A stretch of 64,000 nt of DNA from an uncultured Cohaesibacter sp. Its GTDB lineage: Bacteria; Pseudomonadota; Alphaproteobacteria; Rhizobiales; Cohaesibacteraceae. Where the stretch lies: the NCBI RefSeq assembly GCF_963664735.1, contig NZ_OY761553.1, positions 1,875,303 to 1,939,302 on the forward strand. Reading direction: 5' to 3'. Positions 26,487 through 35,365 of this stretch are shown in pieces. A program made the position numbers and the translations under genes. A model generated the notes under the pieces. That model saw only the letters and a list, made by a program, of their open reading frames with translations. It was not told the origin of the DNA and did no database searches. Within the stretch, counting starts at the first letter, position 1. Each line of letters opens with the position of its first letter.

Positions 26487-28010
26487 ATGACCAGACGACA
26501 GAATACTCTCTTGCGCCAGGCACAGATCCGGGATGCCATTGCACAGTCGCGCCAGAAGCAAGCAAAGGCCATTGCCCTTTCACGATCAAACGGACTTTCC
26601 GCATCTCATCTCTTGATGCTGACCCTTTTGACAAGCCTCATCATCATGCTCAGCTGGAGCTTTGCTCGCGCAACGGAAATCCAGCGCGTGGTGAGCGACA
26701 AGGGGATCGAGGCATGGTTGGTGCAAGACAACACCGTGCCGATCATAGCCATGGATTTTTCCTTTACAGGCGGCACGGCACAAGACCCCAAGGACAAGGC
26801 GGGCACTGTCTCCATGCTCACCAGCCTGCTTGATGAAGGCGCTGGTGACATGGACAGCCCGACCTTTCAAACGGCCCTGGAAGACAATGCCATCAAGATG
26901 AGCTTTGACGCCGGGCGGGATCGTTTCTTTGGCTCCCTGCGCACCTTGACCCCGAACAAGGAAACCGCCTTTGCCCTTCTGGCCAAGGCCTTGCAGTCTC
27001 CGCATTTCGATGCAGAACCAATCGAACGCATGCGGGCTCAGTGGATCGTATCAGCCAAACGCAAGATGACGGATCCGGACTCCATTGCGTCGAAAACCCT
27101 GCGTCAGGCGATTTATGGTGATCATCCTTATGGGCAGGATGCAGAGGGAACCGAAGACTCTCTGGCTCGCATTACGCGCGACGATATCGCCACCATGTTC
27201 AAGAATATCGTAACGCGCGACGGGCTGACCATTGGCGTGGTTGGTGCCATTGATGCGGACAGCCTCAAAGCCATGCTGGATGAAGTGTTCGCTCCTCTGC
27301 CAGCCAGCGGCACGCTGCAACCGGTTGACGATGTGGAGATCACAAAGGCCGGAGACATGCATGTCGATTTTGCCACCCCACAAACAAAAATCACCTTTGC
27401 CATGCCGGGCATTGATCGTCATGACAAGGATTTTTATGCCGCATATATCGTCAATCACATTTTGGGCGGCGGCTCCTTCTCTTCTCGTCTTTATAATGAG
27501 ATTCGCGAAAAGCGCGGCCTCGCCTATGGCGTCTATAGCTATTTGACCGATTCGGATCATGCCAAGCTGCTCGCTGGCGGCATGGCAACGCGCACGGAGA
27601 ATACGGATCAGGCCCTGATGTTGGTCAAGCAGGAAATCCTGCGCCTAGGCAACGAAGGACCGACAGAGGAAGAGCTGGATTCCGCCAAGAAGTTCCTGAT
27701 TGGAAACTACCCTTTGCGGTTTGACAGCTCGTCCAAGATTTCCCGTCAGCTGGTTGGTATCCAGAACGAAAATCTCGGCATCGATTATTTCGACAAACGC
27801 AATAGTTATATGGAGAGCGTAACGCTGGAGGACGCCAAGCGCGCCGCCAAACGGCTTCTAGATCCCTCCAAGATGCTAGTCGTGACGGTTGGCTTGCAAA
27901 TCCAGCATGCCACAAACAAGCCGCTCGGCCAGAGCAGTAAGGCAGCGTCAGCTTCGGCTCCCCAACCAGCCAATGACAATGCCCCCAAAGCAAAGGTCGG
28001 CGTCAACTAA
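26487..28010 (+). CDS. M16 peptidase-like protein, non-catalytic partner
   Basis: A 507-residue M16 homologue without the HxxEH zinc motif, but with the conserved R/Y region of the second half (GGGSFSSRLYNEIREKRGLAYGV). It keeps a hydrophobic segment (about 45-64) that acts as signal or anchor. The start is the ATG behind AGGAGG; the longer frame upstream overlaps the first peptidase gene. It forms an operon with the catalytic M16 gene and should complete the active dimer. The C-terminal tail is Ala/Lys-rich and probably disordered. Confidence 0.9.
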   Translation: MTRRQNTLLRQAQIRDAIAQSRQKQAKAIALSRSNGLSASHLLMLTLLTSLIIMLSWSFARATEIQRVVSDKGIEAWLVQDNTVPIIAMDFSFTGGTAQDPKDKAGTVSMLTSLLDEGAGDMDSPTFQTALEDNAIKMSFDAGRDRFFGSLRTLTPNKETAFALLAKALQSPHFDAEPIERMRAQWIVSAKRKMTDPDSIASKTLRQAIYGDHPYGQDAEGTEDSLARITRDDIATMFKNIVTRDGLTIGVVGAIDADSLKAMLDEVFAPLPASGTLQPVDDVEITKAGDMHVDFATPQTKITFAMPGIDRHDKDFYAAYIVNHILGGGSFSSRLYNEIREKRGLAYGVYSYLTDSDHAKLLAGGMATRTENTDQALMLVKQEILRLGNEGPTEEELDSAKKFLIGNYPLRFDSSSKISRQLVGIQNENLGIDYFDKRNSYMESVTLEDAKRAAKRLLDPSKMLVVTVGLQIQHATNKPLGQSSKAASASAPQPANDNAPKAKVGVN

Positions 28011-28032
28011 TCAGATCTAAACAGATTATGAC

Positions 28033-28078
28033 AAGGCCACCGGCAGCGCGCATATTGGCGTTTGTTGCCGGTGGCCTT
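28033..28078 (+). terminator. Terminator of the M16 operon
   Basis: A 13-bp perfect stem AAGGCCACCGGCA/TGCCGGTGGCCTT with a 20-base loop, followed by TTTTTATTT. Confidence 0.9.
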
Positions 28079-28235
28079 TTTATTTGCAATGGCCATGGTT
28101 TCCTTGGCTTTCTTGAATTGAAAGCAGGGACCAACTTAAGCTTAAAGCAAGGAAGTGCTGGACGTTGGGGCCATGGCTCTCTAAAAGGGGTGCACTTCTT
28201 TCCACCCGATTGATCGCTCATACGCGCTTGTAATA

Positions 28236-29258
28236 ATGACCAGACCCGCAACTCATTGGCATCCCCTTCATTTTGACATCAACCCGAAATCCGGCGAAGC
28301 TTGCGTCGCACTTGCGCGTGACCCCGGTTTTCAGAGCGCCAAAGCGCTATTGTTGCAGGGTGGCCTCGTGGCCGTGCCAACGGAAACGGTGTATGGACTG
28401 GCAGCGGACGCAACCAACGCCAAGGCGGTGGCCAGCATCTATCAGGCCAAGAACCGGCCAAGCTTCAATCCGCTCATTTCGCATTTGCCAAGCATTGCAG
28501 CTGCCCAGCAGCACGGCGTGTTTAACGAGGATGCCTTGAAGCTGGCAGAAGCTTTCTGGCCCGGTCCGATGACACTTGTGGTAAAGAAACAAGCCCAAAG
28601 CCCGATTGCAGACCTCACGTCTGCGGGCCTTGATACAGTGGCCTTGCGCGTTCCCGATTCTGCCCTGATGCGCTCGCTTGCTTTTGCAACGGGCAAGCCT
28701 CTGGCCGCCCCGTCAGCCAATCGCTCCGGCAGGGTAAGTCCAACAACTGCGCAGCATGTGGCTGAAGAGTTGGCAGATCGTATCGACATGATTGCTGATA
28801 CGGGTGCTTGCAGGGTGGGTGTTGAATCAAGTGTTATTCTCTGTGTTGATGGCGCGCCGGTTACATTGCTGAGACCGGGCGGCATCTCTGCCGAGGATCT
28901 GGAAGCCGTGCTCGGTCGTCCCCTCGCCCGTGCAGGCACCAACGACAAGACGCCAAGCTCACCGGGCATGATGACCAGCCATTACGCTCCTTCAGTTGCG
29001 GTGCGTCTCAATGCCAAAGAGATCAGGGACGGCGAAGCGCTGCTGGCCTTTGGCCCTGATTTGCCAGCTCACGCAGACCGCGCGGTAGAAATCCTCAATC
29101 TTTCCGAATCTGGTGACAGTTTCGAAGCTGCCCAAAAGCTCTTTGCCTCCCTGCGCGCTCTTGATCGGCCTGATGTTTCCTGCATCGCCGTTGCCCCAAT
29201 CGGCAATGAGGGCCTGGGCGAAGCGATCAATGATAGATTGAAACGAGCCGCCGCTTAA
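28236..29258 (+). CDS. L-threonylcarbamoyladenylate synthase, Sua5 type
   Basis: A 340-residue Sua5/YwlC protein that makes threonylcarbamoyl-AMP, the donor for the t6A37 base of ANN-decoding tRNAs. The YrdC domain covers about residues 33-215 (GGLVAVPTETVYGLAADA, the RPSFNPLI KxR-type nucleotide-binding segment, FWPGPMTLV, APSANRSGRVSPT). The C-terminal Sua5 domain, with the linker motif SPGMMTSHYAP, follows at about 240-340. A two-domain form is normal in this order. The Shine-Dalgarno sequence is weak. Confidence 0.93.
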   Translation: MTRPATHWHPLHFDINPKSGEACVALARDPGFQSAKALLLQGGLVAVPTETVYGLAADATNAKAVASIYQAKNRPSFNPLISHLPSIAAAQQHGVFNEDALKLAEAFWPGPMTLVVKKQAQSPIADLTSAGLDTVALRVPDSALMRSLAFATGKPLAAPSANRSGRVSPTTAQHVAEELADRIDMIADTGACRVGVESSVILCVDGAPVTLLRPGGISAEDLEAVLGRPLARAGTNDKTPSSPGMMTSHYAPSVAVRLNAKEIRDGEALLAFGPDLPAHADRAVEILNLSESGDSFEAAQKLFASLRALDRPDVSCIAVAPIGNEGLGEAINDRLKRAAA

Positions 29259-29439
29259 ACTAGTGAGTTTAAATCACCGATAAGGTCCACAGGATCATAA
29301 CAGTTCGAAAAGCAAGGTTTCAGTGGCTTGCGCTTGCTGTCACCCAATTGCCATGCGTTCGTCACGCTGGTGAAACACAGTTGCTTAACTTTTCCGATCT
29401 CCAAACAGCTTTTCAATCATCAATTGCTAGAGATCGATC

Positions 29440-31473
29440 ATGTCCAAAAAAAACGCCAGTGCTCCTTCGTCTGCTCCCTTGAGCCTGTCACGCCGCAGCC
29501 TGTTGCTCGGCGGTGCTGCCATTGCCACGAGTGCTGCTTTCACACCCATGTTGACTTTCCGCGCCAACGCCACCCCGATGGCGGGTGAGTTGCAGCTAGT
29601 TCCTACCACGCCAAACCCGAACGGCATTATCGACAAGCTGTTTTTGCTCAAAGGCGATCCGCTTGCAGGCCCGATCAAGACCATCGTGGCTGAAGACGGG
29701 AGCGAGGTTCCTGCACCAGTGCTGAAAGAAGGCGAGCGCCGTGTGCTGCGGGTTTTGCATTTCAACGACATGCACAACCATATTACCGACCTGCACGGCA
29801 AAAAGGGAGACACACACCGTTTGGCCCAGATGGTCAAACAGGTCAGGCAAGCCCGCGCCAACGCTGCTGAGAATGAAGCCGTGCTGTTCGTTTCCGCTGG
29901 CGATGACCACACCGGTTCCATCTTTGACGAACTGATGGGCTGGCAGCCTGATGACTTTGTTGCCGATGCCAGCTACCGAGCCTACAGCGCCGCCGGTGTC
30001 GAGCTTGCAGCTCTGGGCAACCATGAATTTGACCGTGGGGCTGAATTGCTCAAGAAGGGCAAGGACACGGACGCCACCTTCCCGCTGCTTTCAGCCAATG
30101 TGCATTCTTCGGGCTACATGAAACGCGATGAAGACTATACTGCCGCCGCGGTTGCTGACATCAAGGGCCTGCGCGTGGGCGTCATTGGCCTCACTACCAA
30201 CATCGACACCCGCGTTGGCCAGCCAAACGACCCGACCCTTGCAGTTGATCGTCCTGTGACGGCTCTTGCCAATATCCTGCCGGCGGTTTCGGAGATTTCC
30301 GACGTTGTAGTTATCCTGTCCCACTGTGGCTATGGCATTGGTCAGCACAAGTCCGGCAAGGCCGCCACGGCGCGTGACATCGGCGACGGTGATTTCGCCA
30401 TTGCCAAGATCGCCAGCGAACTGAGCGAGAAACCTATCGTTATTGTCGGGGGCCACACCCACACCAAGCTCAACGCAACCGGCATTGACGAGAATAACCT
30501 CAAAGACGGCGTTCTCATCACGCAGGCTCAGGCTCATGGCCTCTATCTGGGCGATATCGCCATTTCGATCGCAGCGCATCAGGGCCGAAAGGACTGGTAC
30601 AACTCGGTCTCGCTTCATCCGGTCAAGGCCAGCGACAAACGCGTGGCGGCGGACGATCCGAAATATCCTACGCTTCAGCAGGAAGGCGACTGGGATGAGG
30701 CATTTGAAGAGAGCGTTGTCGGGCCGTTGCTCAAACAGCTCGACAGCAAGCTCGCCGAGACCATCGGCACCGTGCAAACCGAAATGCTGGGCCGGGAGGC
30801 AACCATCGCCAGCCGCTATATCGGCGAGAACGCGCTTGGCAACTTCATGAATGATGCGGTCGTTGCCCGCTCGGAAACCTTCCCCGGTGGCAAGGTCGAC
30901 TTTGCCCTCTTTAACGCAACCGGCCTTTCGGCGGGTGTGGAAAAGGGCCCGCTGACCTTCAAGGCATGGTATGACGTGATGCCCTATGCCGATGCCATCG
31001 AGGTGGCAACCATGACCGGCGCGCAGATCAGGGACATGCTCAACAATAATGCCGTTCGCATTCTGAGGCCGGAAGAAGCCAAAGACGTCGATCTTAACGG
31101 CTTTGTCTCGCGCGGCTTTTTGCATTTCTCTTCAGGCATTCGTTATGAAATCGAGCTGGGGGCCGATGCCAAATCAGCCAAGGCCGTTAACATCACGTTG
31201 AACGGCACACCGGTTGAAGCGGTTCTGGACAAAGACTTCACCATCGGCATCAACACTTACATTGCTGGCGGCGCTTATGGGGAAACATGGAACGGCAAAC
31301 CGATATCTGGTGGCGTTGCCGGTGATATTCCGAGCTTTGATCTGCGCAAACTGAACTACAACCACACCGGTCTGGTCTATCGCAACGAGGTCATCGCCTT
31401 CATCCGCGACCAGAAGGTTATCACAGAGGCCAATGGCGCCAAGCTTGATGGTCGTCTGGTGGTGAAAGCCTGA
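29440..31473 (+). CDS. Tat-exported metallophosphatase / 5'-nucleotidase
   Basis: A 677-residue member of the 5'-nucleotidase family, separate from the one at 1.2 kb. The N-terminus has a twin-arginine signal (S17-R-R-S-L-L-L), so it is folded in the cytoplasm before export. Metal motifs: HFNDMH (107-112), GDDHTGS (154-160), GNHEFDRG (193-200) and GGHTHT near 338. The C-terminal 5'-nucleotidase domain carries FNATGLSAG in place of the usual NGGGxR, which points to a different substrate pocket. It is alone in its unit and followed by a terminator. Substrate unknown. Confidence 0.87.
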   Translation: MSKKNASAPSSAPLSLSRRSLLLGGAAIATSAAFTPMLTFRANATPMAGELQLVPTTPNPNGIIDKLFLLKGDPLAGPIKTIVAEDGSEVPAPVLKEGERRVLRVLHFNDMHNHITDLHGKKGDTHRLAQMVKQVRQARANAAENEAVLFVSAGDDHTGSIFDELMGWQPDDFVADASYRAYSAAGVELAALGNHEFDRGAELLKKGKDTDATFPLLSANVHSSGYMKRDEDYTAAAVADIKGLRVGVIGLTTNIDTRVGQPNDPTLAVDRPVTALANILPAVSEISDVVVILSHCGYGIGQHKSGKAATARDIGDGDFAIAKIASELSEKPIVIVGGHTHTKLNATGIDENNLKDGVLITQAQAHGLYLGDIAISIAAHQGRKDWYNSVSLHPVKASDKRVAADDPKYPTLQQEGDWDEAFEESVVGPLLKQLDSKLAETIGTVQTEMLGREATIASRYIGENALGNFMNDAVVARSETFPGGKVDFALFNATGLSAGVEKGPLTFKAWYDVMPYADAIEVATMTGAQIRDMLNNNAVRILRPEEAKDVDLNGFVSRGFLHFSSGIRYEIELGADAKSAKAVNITLNGTPVEAVLDKDFTIGINTYIAGGAYGETWNGKPISGGVAGDIPSFDLRKLNYNHTGLVYRNEVIAFIRDQKVITEANGAKLDGRLVVKA

Positions 31474-31788
31474 TCAGATAGCCGACTATCTGGCATCCAT
31501 ATGCCGAAAACAGCTAGGCCGGGGCAATAGCTCCGGCTTTATTTTGCCCGTACCACGGCGCACAGGCGCGCTCGACAGAACAGCCGCAGGTGCTATTAAC
31601 AGCAGGTCTGTTTAAAACCTGACAAAAATCAGAAATACGGCATTGTCGGTGTTTCTTCTTACCCAATTTGTTGTATTGTGCAACGCCATGAGACGGTGCC
31701 CAACACCTGTTCTCTTTCAAGCACAGACTGCGCGGCCAAATCCTCCCCGCATTGAAATTCCGCGCCAAATAATAAGAAGGAACCTCCC
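31474..31788. other. Spacer with terminator between nucleotidase and M20 gene
   Basis: Holds the terminator at 31518-31537, a small perfect hairpin CAGATAG-CCGA-CTATCTG right after the nucleotidase stop, and the promoter of the M20 gene. No gene is seen. Confidence 0.45.
31518..31537 (+). terminator. Terminator after Tat-exported nucleotidase
   Basis: GCCGGGGC-AATA-GCTCCGGC stem of 8 bp (one G-T pair) followed by TTTATTTT. Confidence 0.85.
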
Positions 31789-32970
31789 ATGGATCAGAGC
31801 AACGATTTCGCTTCCCTTTCCGATTTTGAAGACAAAAAGGCAGAAATGGCTGCCAACCGCCAGCACATTCACCAAAATCCCGAGCTATCGCACGAGGAAT
31901 CTCAAACCTCGGCATTTGTCGCAGGCAAGCTTAAAGACTGGGGCTATGAGGTGGCAGAAAATGTTGGTGGCCACGGCGTTGTAGCCCGGATGAAAGTTGG
32001 TGAAGGCTCCAAGAGCATTGCCATCCGCGCCGATATGGATGCCCTGCCGATCACAGAAGAAACCGGCCTTGCCTACGCAAGCCAGAACGAAGGCGTGATG
32101 CATGCTTGCGGTCATGACGGCCATACGGCAGTTCTGCTGGGCACCGCTGAATATCTTGCTCGCACCAAGAAGTTCAACGGCACCGTAAACCTGATTTTCC
32201 AGCCTGCCGAAGAAAGCCCGGTCAAGAGTGGCGCTGAGCGCATGATCGAAGACGGCCTTCTTGAGCGTTTCCCGTTTGACTGCATCTATGGCCTTCATAA
32301 CCATCCGGGAGCACCGGTTGGTCAGATCATGCTGCGCGACGGACCGGCCATGGCTGGCGCCGACATGATTGATATCACCGTGCGCGGCAAGGGTGGCCAT
32401 GGAGCTCGCCCTCAGGAGACCATCGATCCGGTGGTCACAGCCTGCCACATCGCCATTGGCCTGCAGACCATCGTTTCTCGCAACATTGATCCGTTCCAGC
32501 CTGCCGTGCTGACCATTGGAGCCATCCACGGCGGCAAGGCTCCAAACGTGATCCCGGAAGAAGTGCTGATGCGAGTTACCCTGCGCACATTCGACCAGAC
32601 CGTACGCGACCATGCCAAAAAGCGGATTATTGAAATGTCCAAATCCATCGCTGAAGGATTTGGTGCGACAGCTGAGGTCGTCATTCCGCACGGGCTGCCA
32701 GTTGTTGTCAATTCTACCGCCGAAATGGAATTTGCCAAAGAAGTGGCGCTGGAACTTGTCGGCGAAGAAGGCATTGCCGAATTTCCGATCAGTTCGGGCA
32801 GCGAGGACTTTGCCCATTATCTGGCCCATAAGCCGGGCTGCTTCATTCGTGTGGGCAACGGCGAAGGCTCAGCCGCATTGCATAATCCGAAATTCAATTT
32901 TTCAGATGACTTGCTGCCGGTTGGAGCTGCGCTCTGGGCTCGTTTGGTGGAACGCTATCTACAGGCGTAA
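31789..32970 (+). CDS. M20 family amidohydrolase
   Basis: A 393-residue cytoplasmic metal-dependent amidohydrolase of the hippurate hydrolase / IAA-amino-acid hydrolase group. Motifs: RADMDALPI, HACGHDGHTA (metal ligands), FQPAEE (general base and ligand) and SSGSEDFAHY near the end (last ligand). The dimerisation domain is in the middle (GGHGARPQETIDPVVTA). It probably removes acyl or aminoacyl groups from amino-acid conjugates; the exact substrate cannot be read. AAGGAA precedes the ATG. Confidence 0.92.
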   Translation: MDQSNDFASLSDFEDKKAEMAANRQHIHQNPELSHEESQTSAFVAGKLKDWGYEVAENVGGHGVVARMKVGEGSKSIAIRADMDALPITEETGLAYASQNEGVMHACGHDGHTAVLLGTAEYLARTKKFNGTVNLIFQPAEESPVKSGAERMIEDGLLERFPFDCIYGLHNHPGAPVGQIMLRDGPAMAGADMIDITVRGKGGHGARPQETIDPVVTACHIAIGLQTIVSRNIDPFQPAVLTIGAIHGGKAPNVIPEEVLMRVTLRTFDQTVRDHAKKRIIEMSKSIAEGFGATAEVVIPHGLPVVVNSTAEMEFAKEVALELVGEEGIAEFPISSGSEDFAHYLAHKPGCFIRVGNGEGSAALHNPKFNFSDDLLPVGAALWARLVERYLQA

Positions 32971-32995
32971 GTCCTGCCAGATTTCACAACGGATT

Positions 32996-33023
32996 GAGGG
33001 CGGAAGCTATTGCTTCTGCCCTC
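32996..33023. terminator. Shared terminator overlapping the GGDEF-EAL stop codon
   Basis: A 12-bp stem (one G-T) GAGGGCGGAAGC-TATT-GCTTCTGCCCTC with CTGTTTT behind it on the plus strand. The loop and right arm contain the stop and last codons of the convergent minus-strand gene. Confidence 0.75.
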
Positions 33024-34992
33024 CTGTTTTAAGCTCTTTTTCCTGCCACTGATTGGGGGCTTTGTGAGTGGTCAAAATCTCACCAAGCTCGGTTTCAGAA
33101 ACCGGAGGAGACCAGAAGTATCCTTGCACAAGACGTGCCCCCAACTGCTTGACCACTTCCATCTCTTCGGCAGTTTCAACACCTTCAACAATACACTCAA
33201 CCCCCATATCCCGGCTGAGCGATAGTAGCGATTTGACAATTTTATAGCTGGCCGGCTTTTTGTCCAAATCGGCAACAAAACTGCGATCAACCTTGATTGT
33301 GGTCAGAGGAAAAGCGTGCAGCTGGCTAAGGCTGGAAAAGCCGGTGCCAAAGTCATCCAGCGAGATGCCACAGCCCAGAGACTTGAGTGCCAAAATCGCG
33401 GTTTGCGTTTGCCCCATGTTGCCCATCGCGGCTGTTTCCGTGATCTCGAAATCAATGCGTTTCGGATTCACGCCACTTTTCATTAAAATGGCGGCCAGCT
33501 TTAGCGCACGTTCCGAAGAGCTCACATCATGGGCAGAAAGGTTGAATGACAAACAAATGTCATCCGGCCAAGTGGCCGCCGCCTTCAAGGCTTTCTTGAG
33601 CAATAGCTGTGTGATTTGATTGATCCTGCCGCTCCGCTCAGCGATGGGAATAAAAACAGATGGAGGCACAGGCCCAACCTTGTCGCTATGCCATCGGGCC
33701 AAAGCTTCAAAGGCGACAACTCGATGGGAGTGGGCATCGACGATTGGTTGAAAATAGACCGCCAACTCCTTTTCCAGATCAGCCGTCTGCATGGCCTGCT
33801 CAATCCGACAGCGGCTTTCGATCTCGTTGGCCTGCTCCTTTGCAAACAGGCCCGGATAACCGCGATTGCCCCTTTTGTTCTGATAAAGCGCGTAATCGGC
33901 GCATTCATAGAGGTCATGCGCAGTTTTGGCGACATCCGGGAAGACGGCATATCCAATCGATGCAGAAATGGTCACCGTGCCATCATCAATCGAAAAGGGT
34001 TGCTTGAGAACAACGCAGATCTGTTCGCCCTTCAGCATCAGCTCTGCGTCTGAATTGCGGTTCTTTATCAATAGGGCAAACTCATCACCCCCCAGTCGGG
34101 AAACCAGCACCCCCAACCCCAAGACTTTTGTCAAACGCTCGGCCACCTGCACCAACAATTGATCACCGGATTTGTGGCCATACAGATCATTGACCGCCTT
34201 GAAACCATCCAGATCAATGATACCGATTGCAAGACGCCGATTGTTTTTGCTGGCCATATCGATTTCACTATTCAGATTGGCAAAGAACTGCCGCCTGTTG
34301 GGCAGGCCTGTCAAACTATCCAGATTGGCAAGCTTGCGATTGTACTCGCTTGCCTTCTGCAGCTCCGCCTTGGAGTTGATCGCATCGCGGAAGTGAAAGG
34401 ATTGAATATAAACAACCATCAGCAACAGAACTGCAGCAATCGACAGGCTGATGCCCATGGTTACAAATTCGGCCTCGCCGGTTATGAACAGACGCAACAC
34501 AAGCGGAACATATACGATCATTGCCACCTGGTAGGCTGCGATGCGCAAGTGCATCAGAAAGACCACAATGCAGCATCCGGAGATCGCCATGAAATAGGCA
34601 ATATTCAAACGTCCCAGATGATTTGCGAAGTCAAACAGCACCAACGCCCAGACCGTGAATATGATCGGCAGAACCACCCCCATCAATTTGGTTCGAGCGA
34701 GGGCTTTTCTTGCAGCTTCTGTGCGCACCATATTTGCGTGCTGGTTAAACCAATGCCAAATACGTGCGCAAAAAACAACGCTAAAGGCAACCGGAGCAGT
34801 AAAAACGATCCAGCCAGGAGCCATTTCTTTGCATGTCAATGCAACACCCCAAACACTGGTGAGTAGAATAATATAGACGAGAGGTACATGCCGAACACAG
34901 ATAGAATACTGAGCCTTTATAAGGTCCGATCCGGCATCTTTCATTCGGTGGGAATAATAACCCAGTACACTATTAACTATTGCGTCTATCAC
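33007..34992 (-). CDS. Membrane GGDEF-EAL cyclic-di-GMP enzyme
   Basis: A 661-residue protein. The N-terminal half has about six transmembrane helices (roughly 35-200) without a named sensor motif. A diguanylate cyclase domain follows (215-380) with an intact GGDEF active site at 301-305. An EAL phosphodiesterase domain (395-650) has EAL at 429-431 and DDFGTGFSSL, so both catalytic sites look complete. It could make or break cyclic-di-GMP; often one activity dominates. A monocistronic gene facing the M20 gene, with a shared terminator. Confidence 0.93.
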   Translation of the reverse strand: MIDAIVNSVLGYYSHRMKDAGSDLIKAQYSICVRHVPLVYIILLTSVWGVALTCKEMAPGWIVFTAPVAFSVVFCARIWHWFNQHANMVRTEAARKALARTKLMGVVLPIIFTVWALVLFDFANHLGRLNIAYFMAISGCCIVVFLMHLRIAAYQVAMIVYVPLVLRLFITGEAEFVTMGISLSIAAVLLLMVVYIQSFHFRDAINSKAELQKASEYNRKLANLDSLTGLPNRRQFFANLNSEIDMASKNNRRLAIGIIDLDGFKAVNDLYGHKSGDQLLVQVAERLTKVLGLGVLVSRLGGDEFALLIKNRNSDAELMLKGEQICVVLKQPFSIDDGTVTISASIGYAVFPDVAKTAHDLYECADYALYQNKRGNRGYPGLFAKEQANEIESRCRIEQAMQTADLEKELAVYFQPIVDAHSHRVVAFEALARWHSDKVGPVPPSVFIPIAERSGRINQITQLLLKKALKAAATWPDDICLSFNLSAHDVSSSERALKLAAILMKSGVNPKRIDFEITETAAMGNMGQTQTAILALKSLGCGISLDDFGTGFSSLSQLHAFPLTTIKVDRSFVADLDKKPASYKIVKSLLSLSRDMGVECIVEGVETAEEMEVVKQLGARLVQGYFWSPPVSETELGEILTTHKAPNQWQEKELKTGGQKQ

Positions 34993-35294
34993 CGTTCTGC
35001 CCTCAGAACCAGAATTATTCAGTCAAAAGGCTATGACAACAAGTGTAAAGCAAATATTTCTTAATAGATTTTTTTTGACGATCTACGACTAAAATCTGAG
35101 TTTGTTTTTTGAAATTTCCCCTATTTTTAAATTTTTTTCAAAGGAATATGTAGTTTTTACCCTGTCATATATTGCGATCTACCCAATTTTACCTAATGAC
35201 CAGCTTAAAAGCCAAAACTATTCATATTTTAGAGAAGCTGTATTTGGCGACTTGGCTCTGTTTTCCGATGAATGTCGTCAGTGCTGATAAAAAC
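34993..35294. other. AT-rich promoter region of GGDEF-EAL gene
   Basis: Very AT-rich stretch with T-runs. A 61-residue plus-strand frame at 35102 has no ribosome-binding site and is dismissed. It should contain the promoter of the minus-strand GGDEF-EAL gene. Confidence 0.4.
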
Positions 35295-35323
35295 AAAGCG
35301 CGGTTTATTTCATACCGCGCTTT
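35295..35323 (-). terminator. Terminator of the OmpA-microprotein-HhH operon
   Basis: AAAGCGCGGT/ACCGCGCTTT 10-bp perfect stem with a 9-base loop and, on the minus strand, TTTGTTTTTATC after it. Confidence 0.88.
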
Positions 35324-35365
35324 GATCATTGTTTGATTGCTTTGGCAAAGATGAATGTGTTTACG

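Noticed and set aside
35102-35287. 61-codon AT-rich frame upstream of GGDEF-EAL gene
   Set aside because: Starts at TTG without Shine-Dalgarno sequence in promoter-like DNA.
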